A DNA stretch of 64,000 nt, taken from the NCBI GenBank assembly GCA_029959085.1, contig JARWIR010000005.1:3164501-3228500 (forward strand), written 5' to 3'. The notes under the pieces are model-generated. The model had not been told where the DNA came from. It was given only the letters and a program-made list of their open reading frames with translations, and ran no database searches. The translations under genes and the position numbers were made by a program. Shown here piece after piece: positions 1 through 11,686 of this stretch. Numbering within the stretch: the first letter of the stretch is position 1; each line of letters opens with the position of its first letter. This DNA is from Nemophila menziesii. Taxonomy: Eukaryota > Streptophyta > Magnoliopsida > Boraginales > Hydrophyllaceae.

Positions 1-1676
1 AATCAAAATTGTGCAACTAGAGCAAGTGTATATTGCAAGAACAAGAAAGCTACAGGCTGTAGTTGGTATATTTACGCTACTTCTGATGTTTCAAAGTTAA
101 AGCTATATTTTCGTTTGTTTCGAGGAGAACACACGTGTGGTGTACCCGAGAAATCCATGACTTGTGATCATCTAAATTCTGAACTCCTTAAGGGCATAAT
201 AATGGATCAAGTAAAGAGTAATCCTTCTACGAGACCAAATGATATTGTTTTACATTTAAAACATAGCTATGGTTATGAAATATCATATAAACGTGCATAC
301 AATGCTGTTAACAAAGCAAGGAATTCTGTTTTTGGAGATGCCGGTCTATCTTACAATCAAATTTATCCTTATTTTAAGAAGTTAAAAGCAGTTGATCCAT
401 CTACGGAGCTGTATTTACATGTTCATCCTGAAACCCAAGCTTTTGAGAATTGTCACATTGCATTTGGTGCTTGTATTGCGGGTTTTCGAGCTTGTCACCC
501 ATTGCTCTTTATTGATGCAACATTTCTGAAGAACAAATACAAGGGTGTACTACTTATTGCTACTGCAAAGGATGCAAACAGTGGTATGTTCTGTATGTTT
601 TTTTTTGTTGCAAATCCCATCTCTGAGTATGGGATTCTTGTACCATCTGTCAATATGGGACTCTGTCCCATCTGTCTATTTGTCTCATCTATTTTTCTGT
701 CGTTCCAGGCTTGTTTCCAATTGCTTTTTCGATTGGTCGGGCAGAAGACGGTGAGTCTTGGACTAGGTTTGTGAGTTTCCTTGCTCCACTTATTTCAGAA
801 TGAAAGATAACCTTTGTGTCTGATCGTCATCCGTCTATAGTGTTGGCTTTACACACTTCCTTTCCATCTTCACCGGATGCATTTTGCATGGTACACCCGA
901 AGAAGAATTTAAAGACTAAATACAAGGGTTCCAGTGGCTTTACTAAAACTATGATGTCTTACCTGGATGATATTGCACATGCTTTTAACGAATCAGAGTA
1001 CGATAAATGTGTCCGAGCATATTGTAAAGAGGGATCAGGCAAAGCGGTTGATTTTTTGTATAGCTTGCCAAGGGAGCATTTTAGTGATGCATTTTTCGAG
1101 GGCAAGCGATATGGTGAAATGACATCAAATGCAGCTGAGGCTTTTAATGCACAAATAAAAGAGCGTCGTGAGTTACCTGTTACTGAACTGATTGGTAGTA
1201 TTCGAAACTTGATCATGGTGCAAATGGTCAAACGTCACAAGTTGTCGAAGTTGTGCACCACTACATTGGTAGTTGATTCAGATGTTAGATACTGGGACAA
1301 ATTCAAATTTTGTCTCCCTTGGGCTGTGAAACCATCTAGTGAAACTGTTTTTCAGGTTCATTCTCACCTGATCATGACTATTGATATATCCTCCCGTACC
1401 TGTTCTTGTTGCAGCTGGCAAATCAATGCGTTTCCTTGTTTTCATGCTGTCGCAGCAATAGAATCTGCTCGAAAATGTACAAGATTTGCGTATGTTGATA
1501 AATACTACCACCAATCCTCATTCAGGGAGACTTACTCTCATAGTATCCCAGCTCTCTCAAATTTTCAAGATGATAGTAATCATGACAATCAGTTTACTGT
1601 ATTTCCTCCTTTAACCAAACAAACACCTGGGAGGCCGAAAAAGAATCGTCATCTTGCTGGAGTAGAATATTCTTAG
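1..1676 (+). pseudogene. MULE transposase, copy A (5' end outside window)
   Basis: This is a Mutator-like transposase that would bind element ends and cut and paste the element. Base 1 falls inside the N-terminal Mut-type DNA-binding domain, which ends at 'RLFRGEHTCGVPEK'. The first exon runs to 583. The intron 584-708 has a GTATGT donor and a TTCCAG acceptor, and the frame continues as 'GLFPIAFSIG'. Candidate catalytic DDE residues are D in 'LFIDATFLK', D in 'VSDRHPSI' and E in 'NAAEAFNAQIKE'. A SWIM zinc finger (CSCC...CFH) lies near the C-terminus. An in-frame TGA at 801-803 splits the spliced frame between the first and second catalytic Asp. The same stop occurs in the other two copies, so the protein looks inactive. 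The ORF from 816 to 1676 is the downstream half. Confidence 0.88.
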
Positions 1677-1897
1677 GAAAGAAGGATTTGCGATTGTTGC
1701 AAACAACTTTGTTACCACAATCGTTTCACTTGCACTGCTGTTGTTTGATCTCAATCTTTAAAAACTATTGATAATCTTTTAGTTTTTGAAATAAGCATTT
1801 TTTTAGTTGTTGAACACATTGAGTATTTTTTAAGTTTCATATGTGCTACAATTTTGAACTTTCATACGCATATACCTTTGATCAAGTGGTTTAACTT

Positions 1898-2655
1898 GTT
1901 TCCGTCTTTATTTGTGTGTTGCTTTTAGATTTTATTATAAGCTATAGGCTGAATGGGACAAATCCTAGTGTCTTTATCTTAATCAAGATGTTTTTAGTGT
2001 TATCTTGTTATATATAAATATTAACCAAGTAAGTTTGATGAATAAACATAGCCTAGCGGTAAAACACTAATACTTTACTAATGAGATCCCAAGTTCGTAT
2101 CCTGCATGCTTCCATTAAAAATAATTTTGATTTTTTATTTTTTTCTGTAAGAGTTGTTTGTGTTTGATTTGTTTATGTCTTTACTTGTGTGGTGATTTTA
2201 GATTTTATCATAAACTATAGTCTTAATGGGACAACTCCTAGTGTCTTTATCTTAGTCAAGATGTTTTTAGTGTTATCTTGTTATATATAAATATTAACCA
2301 AGTATGTTTTATGAATAAACATAGCCTAGTGGTAAAACGCTAACACTTTACTAATGAGATCCCAAGTTCAAATCCTGCATGCTTCCATTAAAAAAATTGT
2401 CCCCTTTTTTTTTGCAAGATTTGTTTGGGTTTGATTTGTTTGTGTCTTTACTTGTGTGGTGATTTTAGATTTTATCATAAACTATAGTCTTAATGGGATA
2501 GCTCCTAGGGTCTTTATCTTAGTCAAGATGTTTTTAGTGTTATCATGTTATATATAAATATTAACCAAGTATGTTTGATGAATAAACATAGCCTAGCGGT
2601 AAAACGTTAACACTGTACTAATGAAATCCCAAGTTCGAATCCCGCATGCTACCAT
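1898..2655 (+). repeat. Three tandem ~270-bp tRNA-like repeats inside the MULE (copy A)
   Basis: Three head-to-tail units start near 1898, 2171 and 2438. Each contains an A-box-like TAGCCTAGCGG (for example 2049-2059). Thirty-two bases later comes a B-box-like sequence (2092-2102; AGTTCGAATCC in the best unit). A-box cores at 2049, 2322 and 2589 give periods of 273 and 267 bp. The sequence flanking the cores also matches the large array at 49.0-54.9 kb, so both belong to one repeat family. The position is just downstream of the transposase stop. Confidence 0.8.
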
Positions 2656-2799
2656 TTACTTATATAAAAAGATATAGTTTTAGAGTTTAAAATAGTTTAA
2701 ACATAATAAAGAGAAATAAAGAGAAATAGTTCATAAAATAGTTATCACACAAACATAATAAAGAGAAATAGTTCATAGGACATAATCTCATATAGATTG

Positions 2800-5700
2800 T
2801 TACATATTGTCGTAGATATGCAAGTCTTCATCCAAATTTTTGCATACACACATATTCTCGTCACAATCTTCATTCATCAACCAATTCAGAAGACAGACGC
2901 GCCACTTTTTTGCCTCTCCTTTTTTGTATCTCGGGGAAAATAGCTTGTGTTTGTATACTTCAGAAGCAATTATAAGGGAATAAACTCCAGATTCGTTGAT
3001 GATTGATCTTGGTTGGAATACGGTAAGTTCGTATGATGTAATCTCATTTATATCCAGTGGACGTGCTTTCTTCTTCTTCTTCTTCTTCTTCTTCTTCTTC
3101 TTCTTCTTCTTCTTCTTCTTCTTCTTCTTCTTCTTCTTCTTCTTCTTCTTCTTCTTCTTCTTCTTCTGTTGTTCAGGATTCAGCACTTCATCAACAAGTT
3201 TGTTCAGTATTCTTTCTGCCACCAGATTTGCTTTCTTTGCAGCAACTCCGTTGTTTGTGTCTTATACCAAAAACATATTTCCCTGCTTGGAATACGTAAT
3301 TATTGACCAGTAATTAACACTTCCATTTTTTACTTTGTATGGGATTAATATATATTGATGAGTTTCGATAAAAGTCCTGAATTGCTCGATTATATATTTA
3401 TCTTGTCCATCAACATCATCTTCGTTTCGAAAGACCTACAATTAAACAATTTTTTATAAATTTAATTATTCAAGACTCGTTTTTTCTTAATGTTTGCAAA
3501 TTATCACTCTCACCTCGTTTCCGATGTCAAGTGGACAACGACACCTTCACCTTCTTTATACTATTTCCCCATCATTCTCAAGAGTCCAGCAATGACCTAA
3601 TATACAAATCCCATTAGAGGTAAATAGTAATGTATACACTTAACTAATAATAACAATTATTATTATATAATATTAGATATTAAAAAATCTCATACATTTT
3701 CAGAAGTTTTTTCTCCTTTTCGAGCAAGTTGCATTGCTTCGGAAACTTTGATGCTTAAATCTTCATCTTCCCATATATTCACATTCTCAGGTTTGGTGTT
3801 TCCCATTTTCTGAAGCAAATCAAATGTGCTTTGAGAACAAACTAAAGGTGCACTTTTTTTAACTTTCGATGTCCCAACTGAGGTACCATCTAGCTTGTTT
3901 TTTTTGCCTCTGTTACGAATGAGCTTCCCATAAGTTTTTCTCTCCCTTCTCTAAGATCACCCTTGACTCGTTTTACCATCGTAGAAGGCGTAACGGGATA
4001 TTTGCACGCTCTCTTTTTCTTCTTCTCTTCCGCCTTACTTTTTTTTAACGGATGATGTTTTTCTTTTTTTTTGTAGCAGGTTCAGGCATTGGTTCTTCTG
4101 GTTCGGCTCCTTTTTCTTAATCATGTTTTTCAACCTCATCCTTGCTTGATGTTTTTCTTTTTTTGTAGCAGGTTCAGGCAGTGGTGTTTCTTCATCTTCG
4201 GCTTCTTTTTCTTCATCATTTTTTCTACCTCAGCCTTGCTTTTTTTCTCGGATGATTTTATTTTTCTTTTGCACCAGTTTCAGTCATTGGTGTTTCTTCA
4301 TCTTCGGCTTCTTTTTTTTCATCATTTTTTTCAACCTCAGCCTTGTTTTTTTTCTCGGATGATTTTTTTCTTTCTTATGCACCAGTTTCAGTCATTGGTG
4401 TTTCTTCATCTTCGGGTTTTTTGTTCATCAGTCTTTTCAACCTCAGGCTCCTTGTCTTCAGTGTCTTCTTCATTTGTTTTTGTTTTCTTTTTCCTAGCAA
4501 CCGTCATTTTTGTTCTAAAAGCTTTTTTTCTGGTTCTTGATCAACATTTGATGGTTCACCTTGTTCAACAGTTGGTGGTATAATTTCTGCAAGTGGTACA
4601 TGTATTTCCAGTTCTTGTAAGAACATATCCAAATCTGCATGTAGTTTAATTACTTTCTCAAACAATTTAGCATTTTCGTCACTCAACATGTTCATTGTTT
4701 TGTTATATTCATTTCTATAGCTTCTTTCTTCTTTCAGCTTCTCGTCAAGTTCTTCTAAGTGTTCTCTGTACACATCTGGATCCATACGTGTTAGCTTCTT
4801 TTCTGTTTCAACAAGTTTTACTCTTAGTTCCCCCATCTCTCCTTCTTTCTCTTCAACTTCATTCTTTAGTGATTTGTTCTCAGCATTAGCTTCAGCATAC
4901 AACTTTTGCACATTTTCCCACTTATTTCTATACTCTTCTACATTCTCTCTTGCAAACTTTTCAGTATCCACTGCTTCTCTTAACTGACCCTCTAAGGATT
5001 TTATTGTTTCTTCTTTTATCTTCAGCTTGGCTTTAAATTTCTCTTTCTCTTCTATCAGAATATACAACTTATCCTCCATTGAAGTTATCTTTTTATCCAT
5101 TGAACTCAATGGGTATACATTATTCGTTTCATTCTTGTTTGTATCCTTTCCAACTGTTTCAGTTTCTTCCTTTTTATGCTTTCTCCTTCATTATACCCAT
5201 ATTTCACAGCTGTTTCAACATCACTATCCATTTGTGATAATTTGAGGCTGAATAAGTGTAAATTTGAACTGCTTCTTGTCCCATATTGTGAGCCTGGTTC
5301 ATCGTTATATGGGACAGCATGAGTAATTTCTGCCCTAGTCTCATTCTGTTGTCCATCATTAACTTTATCGTGTAACTCTGTTTCATTGTTATATGGAACG
5401 TCATCCTGATTAACTTTCTCGGGTGTTGGATTCTGTTGGAAATCTATTGGATTCTCTTTCTCGGCCTCTGGGATTGAATTTTCTTGCCCTTCAATTGGAT
5501 CCTCTTGTCCATCTATTGGATTGTCCTTTTCGGCCTCTTTAATTGGATTCTCTTGCCCTTTAATTGGATTCTCTTGTTCTGTCTCAGGGTCTTGAATTTT
5601 TTTCTTGTTCTTCATCAATTACTTTCTCTTGTTCTTCATCAATTACTTTCTCTGTCTCAGGGTCATCATATGGGACACTCTCATCAAACATCACATTATC

Positions 5701-6900
5701 ATTACTGTATCTATTCTCTTCTTTCTGATTTTCCATCGTCAGCTGTTGTATTTGCAGCTTCTTCTTCATCTCTATCCTTAGATTTTTCGGAACCCATGTC
5801 TTCATCATCATCATTATCATAATAAATCACTTCTTCATCATCTTCACTCAAGGTCTCATCTTTATTCAATCTCTCATCTTCATCTTCTTTATCATAGTCT
5901 TCTTCTTCATTATCTTCTTTCTCTTCTTCCTCATCTTCTTCATAGACTTGTTCTTCTTCTGATTCTTCCTCTTCTTGATCTTCTTCCTCCTCTTCAACAT
6001 CATCCTCTTCTTCAACATCATCCTCGTTCTCACTATCTTCATCTCTATATGCCATTTCGATAGTTTGATCCTCTGAGGGCTCAAGCACTAGGTCATCTTC
6101 TCTAACCTGCAAAGCAATAAACTTTTAGTACTCATGATTTTAACGATAAAACTGTTTTGAACTTAAACTTTACACTTACATTTTTTGATCTAACAGTGTC
6201 GAGATATTCTTTCTTGAACTTGTCTCCTTCTTTGAGAGGTATAACATTCAACCACTTGAAATAACGTGGATAAACATATTCTTCTGACGGTTCCCATCTA
6301 TTTACGTGCTCAAAAAAGAATGGCTACATAAAAGAACATATCATTTTTAAGTTAGTAAATGTTGCCTAAATGAATACTACTTAAACAAGGTAAATTACTT
6401 ACCAGAATCATGCATCCAGGTCCTTTTAGACACGAAGTTTTTTGTAACTTGACTGATGACATGAGGTTATCAGCCATATGACCTGCCCAATTGTATTTCC
6501 TCATCTTTTGTAGGTTTCTTGATAGTCCTACAGCTGTCCAATCTATTCTTCCTGCTCTATATGGGTAGAAGCAGGTATGTAAGGCTAAAATACTAATCAA
6601 GCGAGCAAAATTCTTCAAAGCTTTGTCACTCACATCCCCTGAATTTACGATTTCTTTAATTCGAGCTTTTAGTGTAGTTGGATTAAGTTGCCCTCTATGG
6701 TTTAGAAACTGTCTTCTAAACCATCTATTAGACATTACTTCTGATCTTGTGTAAGTTGGTAATGGCTTATCTCCACCTTCTACGCCAATTATTAATCGGA
6801 CGTCTGTTTCGGTAATCTTAATACCCTTTTTGGCTATTTGAAATCTTCTAGTTTTAGGGTTATATGTTTGGAGAATGGAGTTTATAGTTATGTTGTCCCA
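2800..6900 (-). pseudogene. MULE-borne Ulp1-like (C48 peptidase) gene, decayed, copy A
   Basis: This gene faces the transposase, as in Kaonashi-type MULEs that carry Ulp1-like genes. In order it shows an N-terminal block (6900-6400; 'YNPKTRRFQIAKKGIKITE', then 'RKYNWAGHMADNLMSS') typical of plant transposon Ulp1-like proteins. Next is an exon from about 6326 to 6181 ('WEPSEEYVYPRYFKWLNVIP'), with good donors after both exons. A long acidic exon follows (6110-5700), then 'ENPI' repeats (about 5600-5450) and a coiled coil (5109-4504). A low-complexity Lys/Glu tract and a C-terminal protease remnant (3440-2800) complete it. In the remnant, 'NYWSIITY' replaces the usual HW, and 'NESGVYS' stands where DCGVY is expected, so catalytic His and Cys are gone. 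There are also a stop codon near 3270 and several frameshifts, including one near 5598 that copy B lacks. The domain assignment is inferred from motif patterns. Confidence 0.6.
3068..3167 (+). repeat. (TTC)n / (GAA)n microsatellite, copy A
   Basis: A 100-bp uninterrupted TTC run encodes poly-Lys on the minus strand within the Ulp1-like gene. The matching tract in copy B is 85 bp, so it differs by exactly five triplets and the frame is kept. The Ser-rich and Phe-rich plus-strand frames across it are artefacts. Confidence 0.97.
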
Positions 6901-6924
6901 TCACACATGCGCACAAATATATCA

Positions 6925-7370
6925 CTTAACTACAGTAAATGGGATAAATAACACACATTACAACAGTCAAATTCAGTTAATTAATTACACTAAATTGAAC
7001 AACTCACAGTCAATACACTAATAACAAGCTAGTAGTCAGTCCCATTTTCAGCTAATTTATCAAATTAACACTTAACTACAGTAAATGGGATAAATAACAC
7101 ACATTACAACAGTCAAATTCAGTAACTAATTAGTTACACTTAATCCATGTGTTTATTACAGTTTCATTATGGAATTTGGTAAACCAAAATTCAGTAAATG
7201 GGACTTTATTACAGTTTCATGTGTTTATAACATTTACCACTAATTATCACACTGAATTCAAATTTTATATCAATTTAGTAAACCTAAATTGGACAACTAA
7301 CACTCAATACAGTAATATCAAGCTAGTATTAGTCCCGTTTCACCTAATTTATCAAGTCCCATTTCAGATT
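6925..7370 (+). repeat. Tandem ~150-bp repeats upstream of the Ulp1-like gene (copy A)
   Basis: The block starting CACTTAACTACAGTAAATGG near 6925 recurs near 7075 almost unchanged. A third, more diverged unit follows to about 7370. The repeats lie 5' of the Ulp1-like gene. They may be sub-terminal repeats of the MULE, which is an inference. Confidence 0.75.
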
Positions 7371-7739
7371 GTGCTATATCACGCATATAACAGTTTAAAC
7401 CCTAGAAATCGGTTATAAGTAGCATGCATTGTTTTCACAAAGCTACTATTGTAATCGCCTAGATGAATAATAAACAAACAAACAAAAAACATCAGAAATT
7501 ACCTGAAATCAGTAGAAAAAATAAGACGAAGCTAATGAAATGGGATCAAGTGAAACTAAAATGCATAGAAGCTAGATAATCAGTCGAAGCTATGCAATTT
7601 CGCTTTGATTTCAACAGTCAAAGCTAACAGTCGAAGCTAAAACGCGTTTTTCAGTGAAGAATATCGAAGGTTTTTGTTGTGTGTTAGTGTGTGTTTTTTG
7701 CTGCGTGTTTAGTGAGTGTTGTGTGTGTGTATCCTTTTA

Positions 7740-7922
7740 ACATGGGAGCTTAAGTGTTTTTCAGTTTTGAATATTATTTAATTTAAATGGAAAAATATCT
7801 AGTCTAAGAGAGCAATTAGTTGTCAAAGGTAAGGGCAGTATAGTAATGTTTTCCTCCAAATTATTGTATAATCTAAATGGGAAGATAGATGAGTATTTTA
7901 ATTTAAGAGGGCATTGACCCTA
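7740..7922. other. Possible MULE terminus (copy A)
   Basis: Read on the minus strand, the segment begins AGGGTCAATGCCCTCTTAAA at about 7922 and continues as AT-rich sequence toward the Ulp1-like promoter side, which resembles a plant MULE terminal region. I found no matching inverted terminus on the transposase side, so the boundary is tentative. Confidence 0.3.
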
Positions 7923-8584
7923 TCATAAATATATAATTACGAGTCGGTTTGTATCTTTTAGAAATAAATTCATGCAAACTCTGAAGGTGTATAAATTTTT
8001 CTTATAATATACGTGAATATAAAGATTATGAATCGACATGTTTTTATTAAAAGAAAAATCTACTTACATCAGTGTGTACAATATCACAAAACGGTCTATC
8101 TTTATAAATAAGGATTTTTTGGTAACTTCCATTTGAATTTTGAATATGATCATGATATTATAAATTAAGTAATATTTTGTTTCTGAGGGTCATACGATCG
8201 AGATAAGAGGCCGCAATTGTTTTCTTCAATGTAATACGTGACTGACTCGTAATTAATGAAAACCATATGTAAATAAAATCTAAGTGAATTTTGCTCATAT
8301 ACAATAACTGTATTGATTAATAATTGACGTTCATTTTTAATAAGTATATTGATTAGTGTTTTACTTATAAGAGAAACTTTAATAAGTTCCAATCTCTTAG
8401 CATAAGATAACATTTTATTACTACACTTATGGATACAATCACTAATATTACCTACTAGCTTGCTAGTTTCTTAATACTTAATTTCTTGGAATTAAGTGGT
8501 ACTCCAAGATACATGGTATTTTATCTTCCTTGATATTCAAAATTTTAGCCAAGTCCGTTTTAAGTGCTATCACCACGTATATTA
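7923..8584. other. AT-rich stretch, no recognisable gene
   Basis: No coding pattern or known repeat is recognised here. The sequence is nearly identical in copy B except that copy B lacks about 40 bp around 8037-8080. Confidence 0.5.
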
Positions 8585-9441
8585 TGCAAACCTCTAAACA
8601 TCCCGTTCATGTGTGTAAAGAAATTGATAAAATAAACTGGGATTTCGTGTGGGAAAGTGGAGATGAGACACGGAAAATCCATTGGATCTCGTAGGAAAAG
8701 TTATGTATATCGAAGAGAGATGGTGGTTTGGGATTTAGAGATACACGCACTTTTAATAGGGCATTACTTGCGAAGCTAGGGTGGCGGATTCTTAAGTATG
8801 ACAAGGCTTTGTGGGTTGTAGCGTTAAAAGGAAAGTATTTTAGTGATGGTTTTATTCATCGAGGTTCGAAATCCTCCCGACTCTAGGGTGTGTAAAGGCT
8901 TATTAGAGGGTCGAGAAATTTTACTGAATGGTGTAGAGCAAGTTCAGAATGGGTTGGATATAGATTATAATTGGAAACTTGAAAATTTCGGCAAATTCTC
9001 GGTCAAGTCTGTGTATAACTCCACCCAACCCTTGGAGCTGGCGCCTTGGTTTAATTGGGGTAGATTGTGGTCCTTGAAGTACCCTGAAAAAGTAAAGATG
9101 CTGATGTGGAGAGCTGTTAAAAGGAAAAGCTCCCTACTGCTGCTAACTTAAGTCGGCGCGGTGTTAACATTGACGCGGTTTGTACGGGCTGTAGTGACTG
9201 TGACGAGACGGAAATTCATCTATTCCACGATTGTACTAGGTATATTGGGCTATGGGAAGAATTAGAGTGCAGCAGGTCTGATGTGAATAATACTGATGGA
9301 CTGGGCCTGGAAGATATACAAGAGGATGGGTTCGTTCTTGGATCAGCTCCTGGCCTTACACGGAACTCCACTGCTGTTCTTGGGTACTATCTATTCCACA
9401 TAACTGATAGGTTAAAACTCGGGCGCAAAATACACTCCTAG
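8585..9441 (+). pseudogene. LINE reverse transcriptase C-terminus and zf-RVT fragment, copy A
   Basis: Translation across frames gives the plant non-LTR retrotransposon signature: 'KIHWIS', then 'KRDGGLGFRDTRTFNRALL' and 'KLGWRILKYDKALWV'. The zf-RVT region follows ('WKLENFGKFSVKSVYN', 'WSLKYPEKVKMLMWR') and ends with Cys and His residues in 'CTGCSDCDETEIHLFHDC'. Frameshifts and stops separate the blocks, so it is a dead 5'-truncated fragment. The open frame 8843-9151 covers part of it. Confidence 0.85.
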
Positions 9442-9658
9442 AATATACTAGCTAGTAACGAATATAATAATGTATCATAGTTGCATTTATAAAATAATTT
9501 TGGTACTCCTGGTCCCGTGTAACTATTCAAAGTGATACTAACAAAATCAAACAACACAATAAATTAGACAACATTGACTATTGCACCAAAGGTAGGTCTA
9601 GCAGTATAGCACAATTTTTAGTAATATATTAATACATTTATGAGCCAAGAGAGTAGAG

Positions 9659-10360
9659 TCACGGAGCAGAAGAAGCCGTTTTCTTGAAATCAATCTTGTG
9701 CACCTTCACTTCTACATCAATGCTTGTACGCCTTGAATTGATGTGTGTGTCCGCTCACTAAAATGTCCACGTCTAGTTGCCTTTGAAGCATAGCCAATGA
9801 TTCAAGGTCTCCCCATGGAATAACCTTCAAACAATTAATGTAGCTTCACTTACGAGAAAGAAAATCTGAAATAGAGTAAATCTGAAAATATTGAATGACA
9901 TGGCATATACCAAGCTTAAATTGTCCTTATAGTGAGTGTTTTGTCTCTGGATAGTGAACATCCTCATCATATTCACCTCGAGTTATGTGTAAGCTTGGAC
10001 ATAAACTCTTTAGATAATCATGAACTTCCTGATATGGAGAAAATAGTCATAAATATCAATGGATTTTATGTAACACATACTAAATGGAAAAAATTAATCC
10101 AAAACTGAATTACTAACACAAAATGGAAGCTAAATCCAAAACTGAATTACGCTAACCAATATATCTATGAGAATAGCTAGAAAGATTAAATTCCCAAAAA
10201 AGTGATTTATTTGTTTAGTTTGATAGAAAGATTTCCAGTGCAAATAATATGCTGAATTTTTCCAGGAACAAGCATGGACTTGAATTTTGCTGGTAAATCA
10301 GGTGCTCTGTGTGGGATATGAAGATCCCATATTGCCAACACTAACACTATTTTTTCCTCC
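9659..10360 (-). pseudogene. VPS29: VPS29 (retromer subunit) gene fragment, copy A
   Basis: Three exon-like blocks on the minus strand match plant VPS29, the phosphoesterase-fold retromer subunit. Block 10360 to about 10235 reads '[20 protein letters not shown]', with an acceptor TTGCAG just upstream. Block 10027 to about 9905 reads 'VHDYLKSLCPSLHITRGEYD'. Block 9835-9659 reads '[20 protein letters not shown]' then '[14 protein letters not shown]', followed directly by the C-terminal 'VEVKVHKIDFKKTASSAP'. Introns are retained, so it is not a processed copy. Damage includes loss of about 45 residues between 'AYKH' and the C-terminus, a frameshift in the 'YPETKHSL' region, and Gly to Trp in the first metal-binding motif ([10 protein letters not shown]). 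The same lesions occur in the other two copies. Confidence 0.85.
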
Positions 10361-11686
10361 TGCAAAAATTAAATCTAATGGTAGTGTCATAGATCTGCAT
10401 CGGTAATTAGATTTTTTTCATTTTTTTCACTAAACTTTGGTGTAATGAGGCGATTATGATGATAATTTAGCAAAAATAAATTACAAGAAGGAAATTACCT
10501 GGGTTAGATCGTGTTTTTCTCAGAGTAGCAGAGATTTGATTGAAAAATCACACGATAAAACTATTTTTTTTATGAAATATAAGTTTTAATTTTGTTAATT
10601 CTTTCTTAATTTAGGAAATTTGATTTAAATTAAATTATACATATTATTAACGATTTTCAATTTAGGAAATGTGTTTTTTTTAGGAAATGTGCTTTAAATA
10701 AAATGTGCTACTTTTCATTTTAAATTTAAATTTGATTTAATTATATTTTTGATATAAGTCTAGTGAATAATTATGACATCAATGACATGTATAATGGTTA
10801 AATTATTGTGAATATTTATTAAAGTTCATAAATATTGATATTATGATATAAATCTAGAGGATAATTATGACATGTAAAATGGTCAAACTATTCTGAATAT
10901 TTATTGATGTCCATAAATGACTACAGGTTGTGCTGAGATATCTTACATTAATATTGGAGTTAATACTTTGACGAGGTTGTTGGTGGTTTCAGGTTTGAAG
11001 GTTTTGAAAATACTTTTTACATTTTCTACTGCGAAAATACTATTGGGTGATGGTAACATAGATAAGTACTAGAGTTGAGCAAATAAAAGTATAAAATCGA
11101 TCCTAACAAGAAAATTAAACAGTCAAACATAAAACCAAGAAAAAAATTCGGTTTTATTCAGTTTTGTTTGATCGTGCAATGTAAAACCGAAATAAAATAT
11201 TGAATTTATGAACCAAAATGAAAACCAGATCTAAAAAGCTGAACCAGACCTCTTGTATAATATGATTTTGTTTTACATAACTATTAAAAAGGGATTCTTA
11301 ATAAGAATGAATATGGTTTCTTTTGATCCACATCAAATACGATCCACATGTATAACACTTTCTTTTGTCAAATATTATCACTAAGAATGAATATGGTTTC
11401 TGTCTGATTGGATTTTATTTTTTTTATTTTGCTTTTTATTACCATTGAGGACCCTAAAAGTTTGTTATTTTTTTCATTCCAATTTATTTCGTCTTTGCTT
11501 TTATAAGTTGTTTTTTAATATTTAATTTTCCTTTTAAAATGATTATTATTAACTATAGGTACCTGTATTATGCAAAATAACACATTATCATGCAAAATAT
11601 CATACATATATAAAGCAAGCAGAAAGTTCATACAGACACAGTTTTGATATTTAAAAGCATAATCTAAACTAAGCATCTCTACATGC
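10361..11686. other. AT-rich intergenic sequence between VPS29 fragment and kinase 3' end
   Basis: Short repeated motifs occur (for example TTTAGGAAATTTGATTTAAA near 10610-10700, and AAGAATGAATATGGTTTC at about 11302 and 11384). No gene is recognised. Confidence 0.5.

Noticed and set aside
2996..3313. Plus-strand ORFs with poly-Phe or poly-Ser
   Set aside because: They are translations of the TTC microsatellite in other frames. The minus-strand Ulp1-like frame explains the region.
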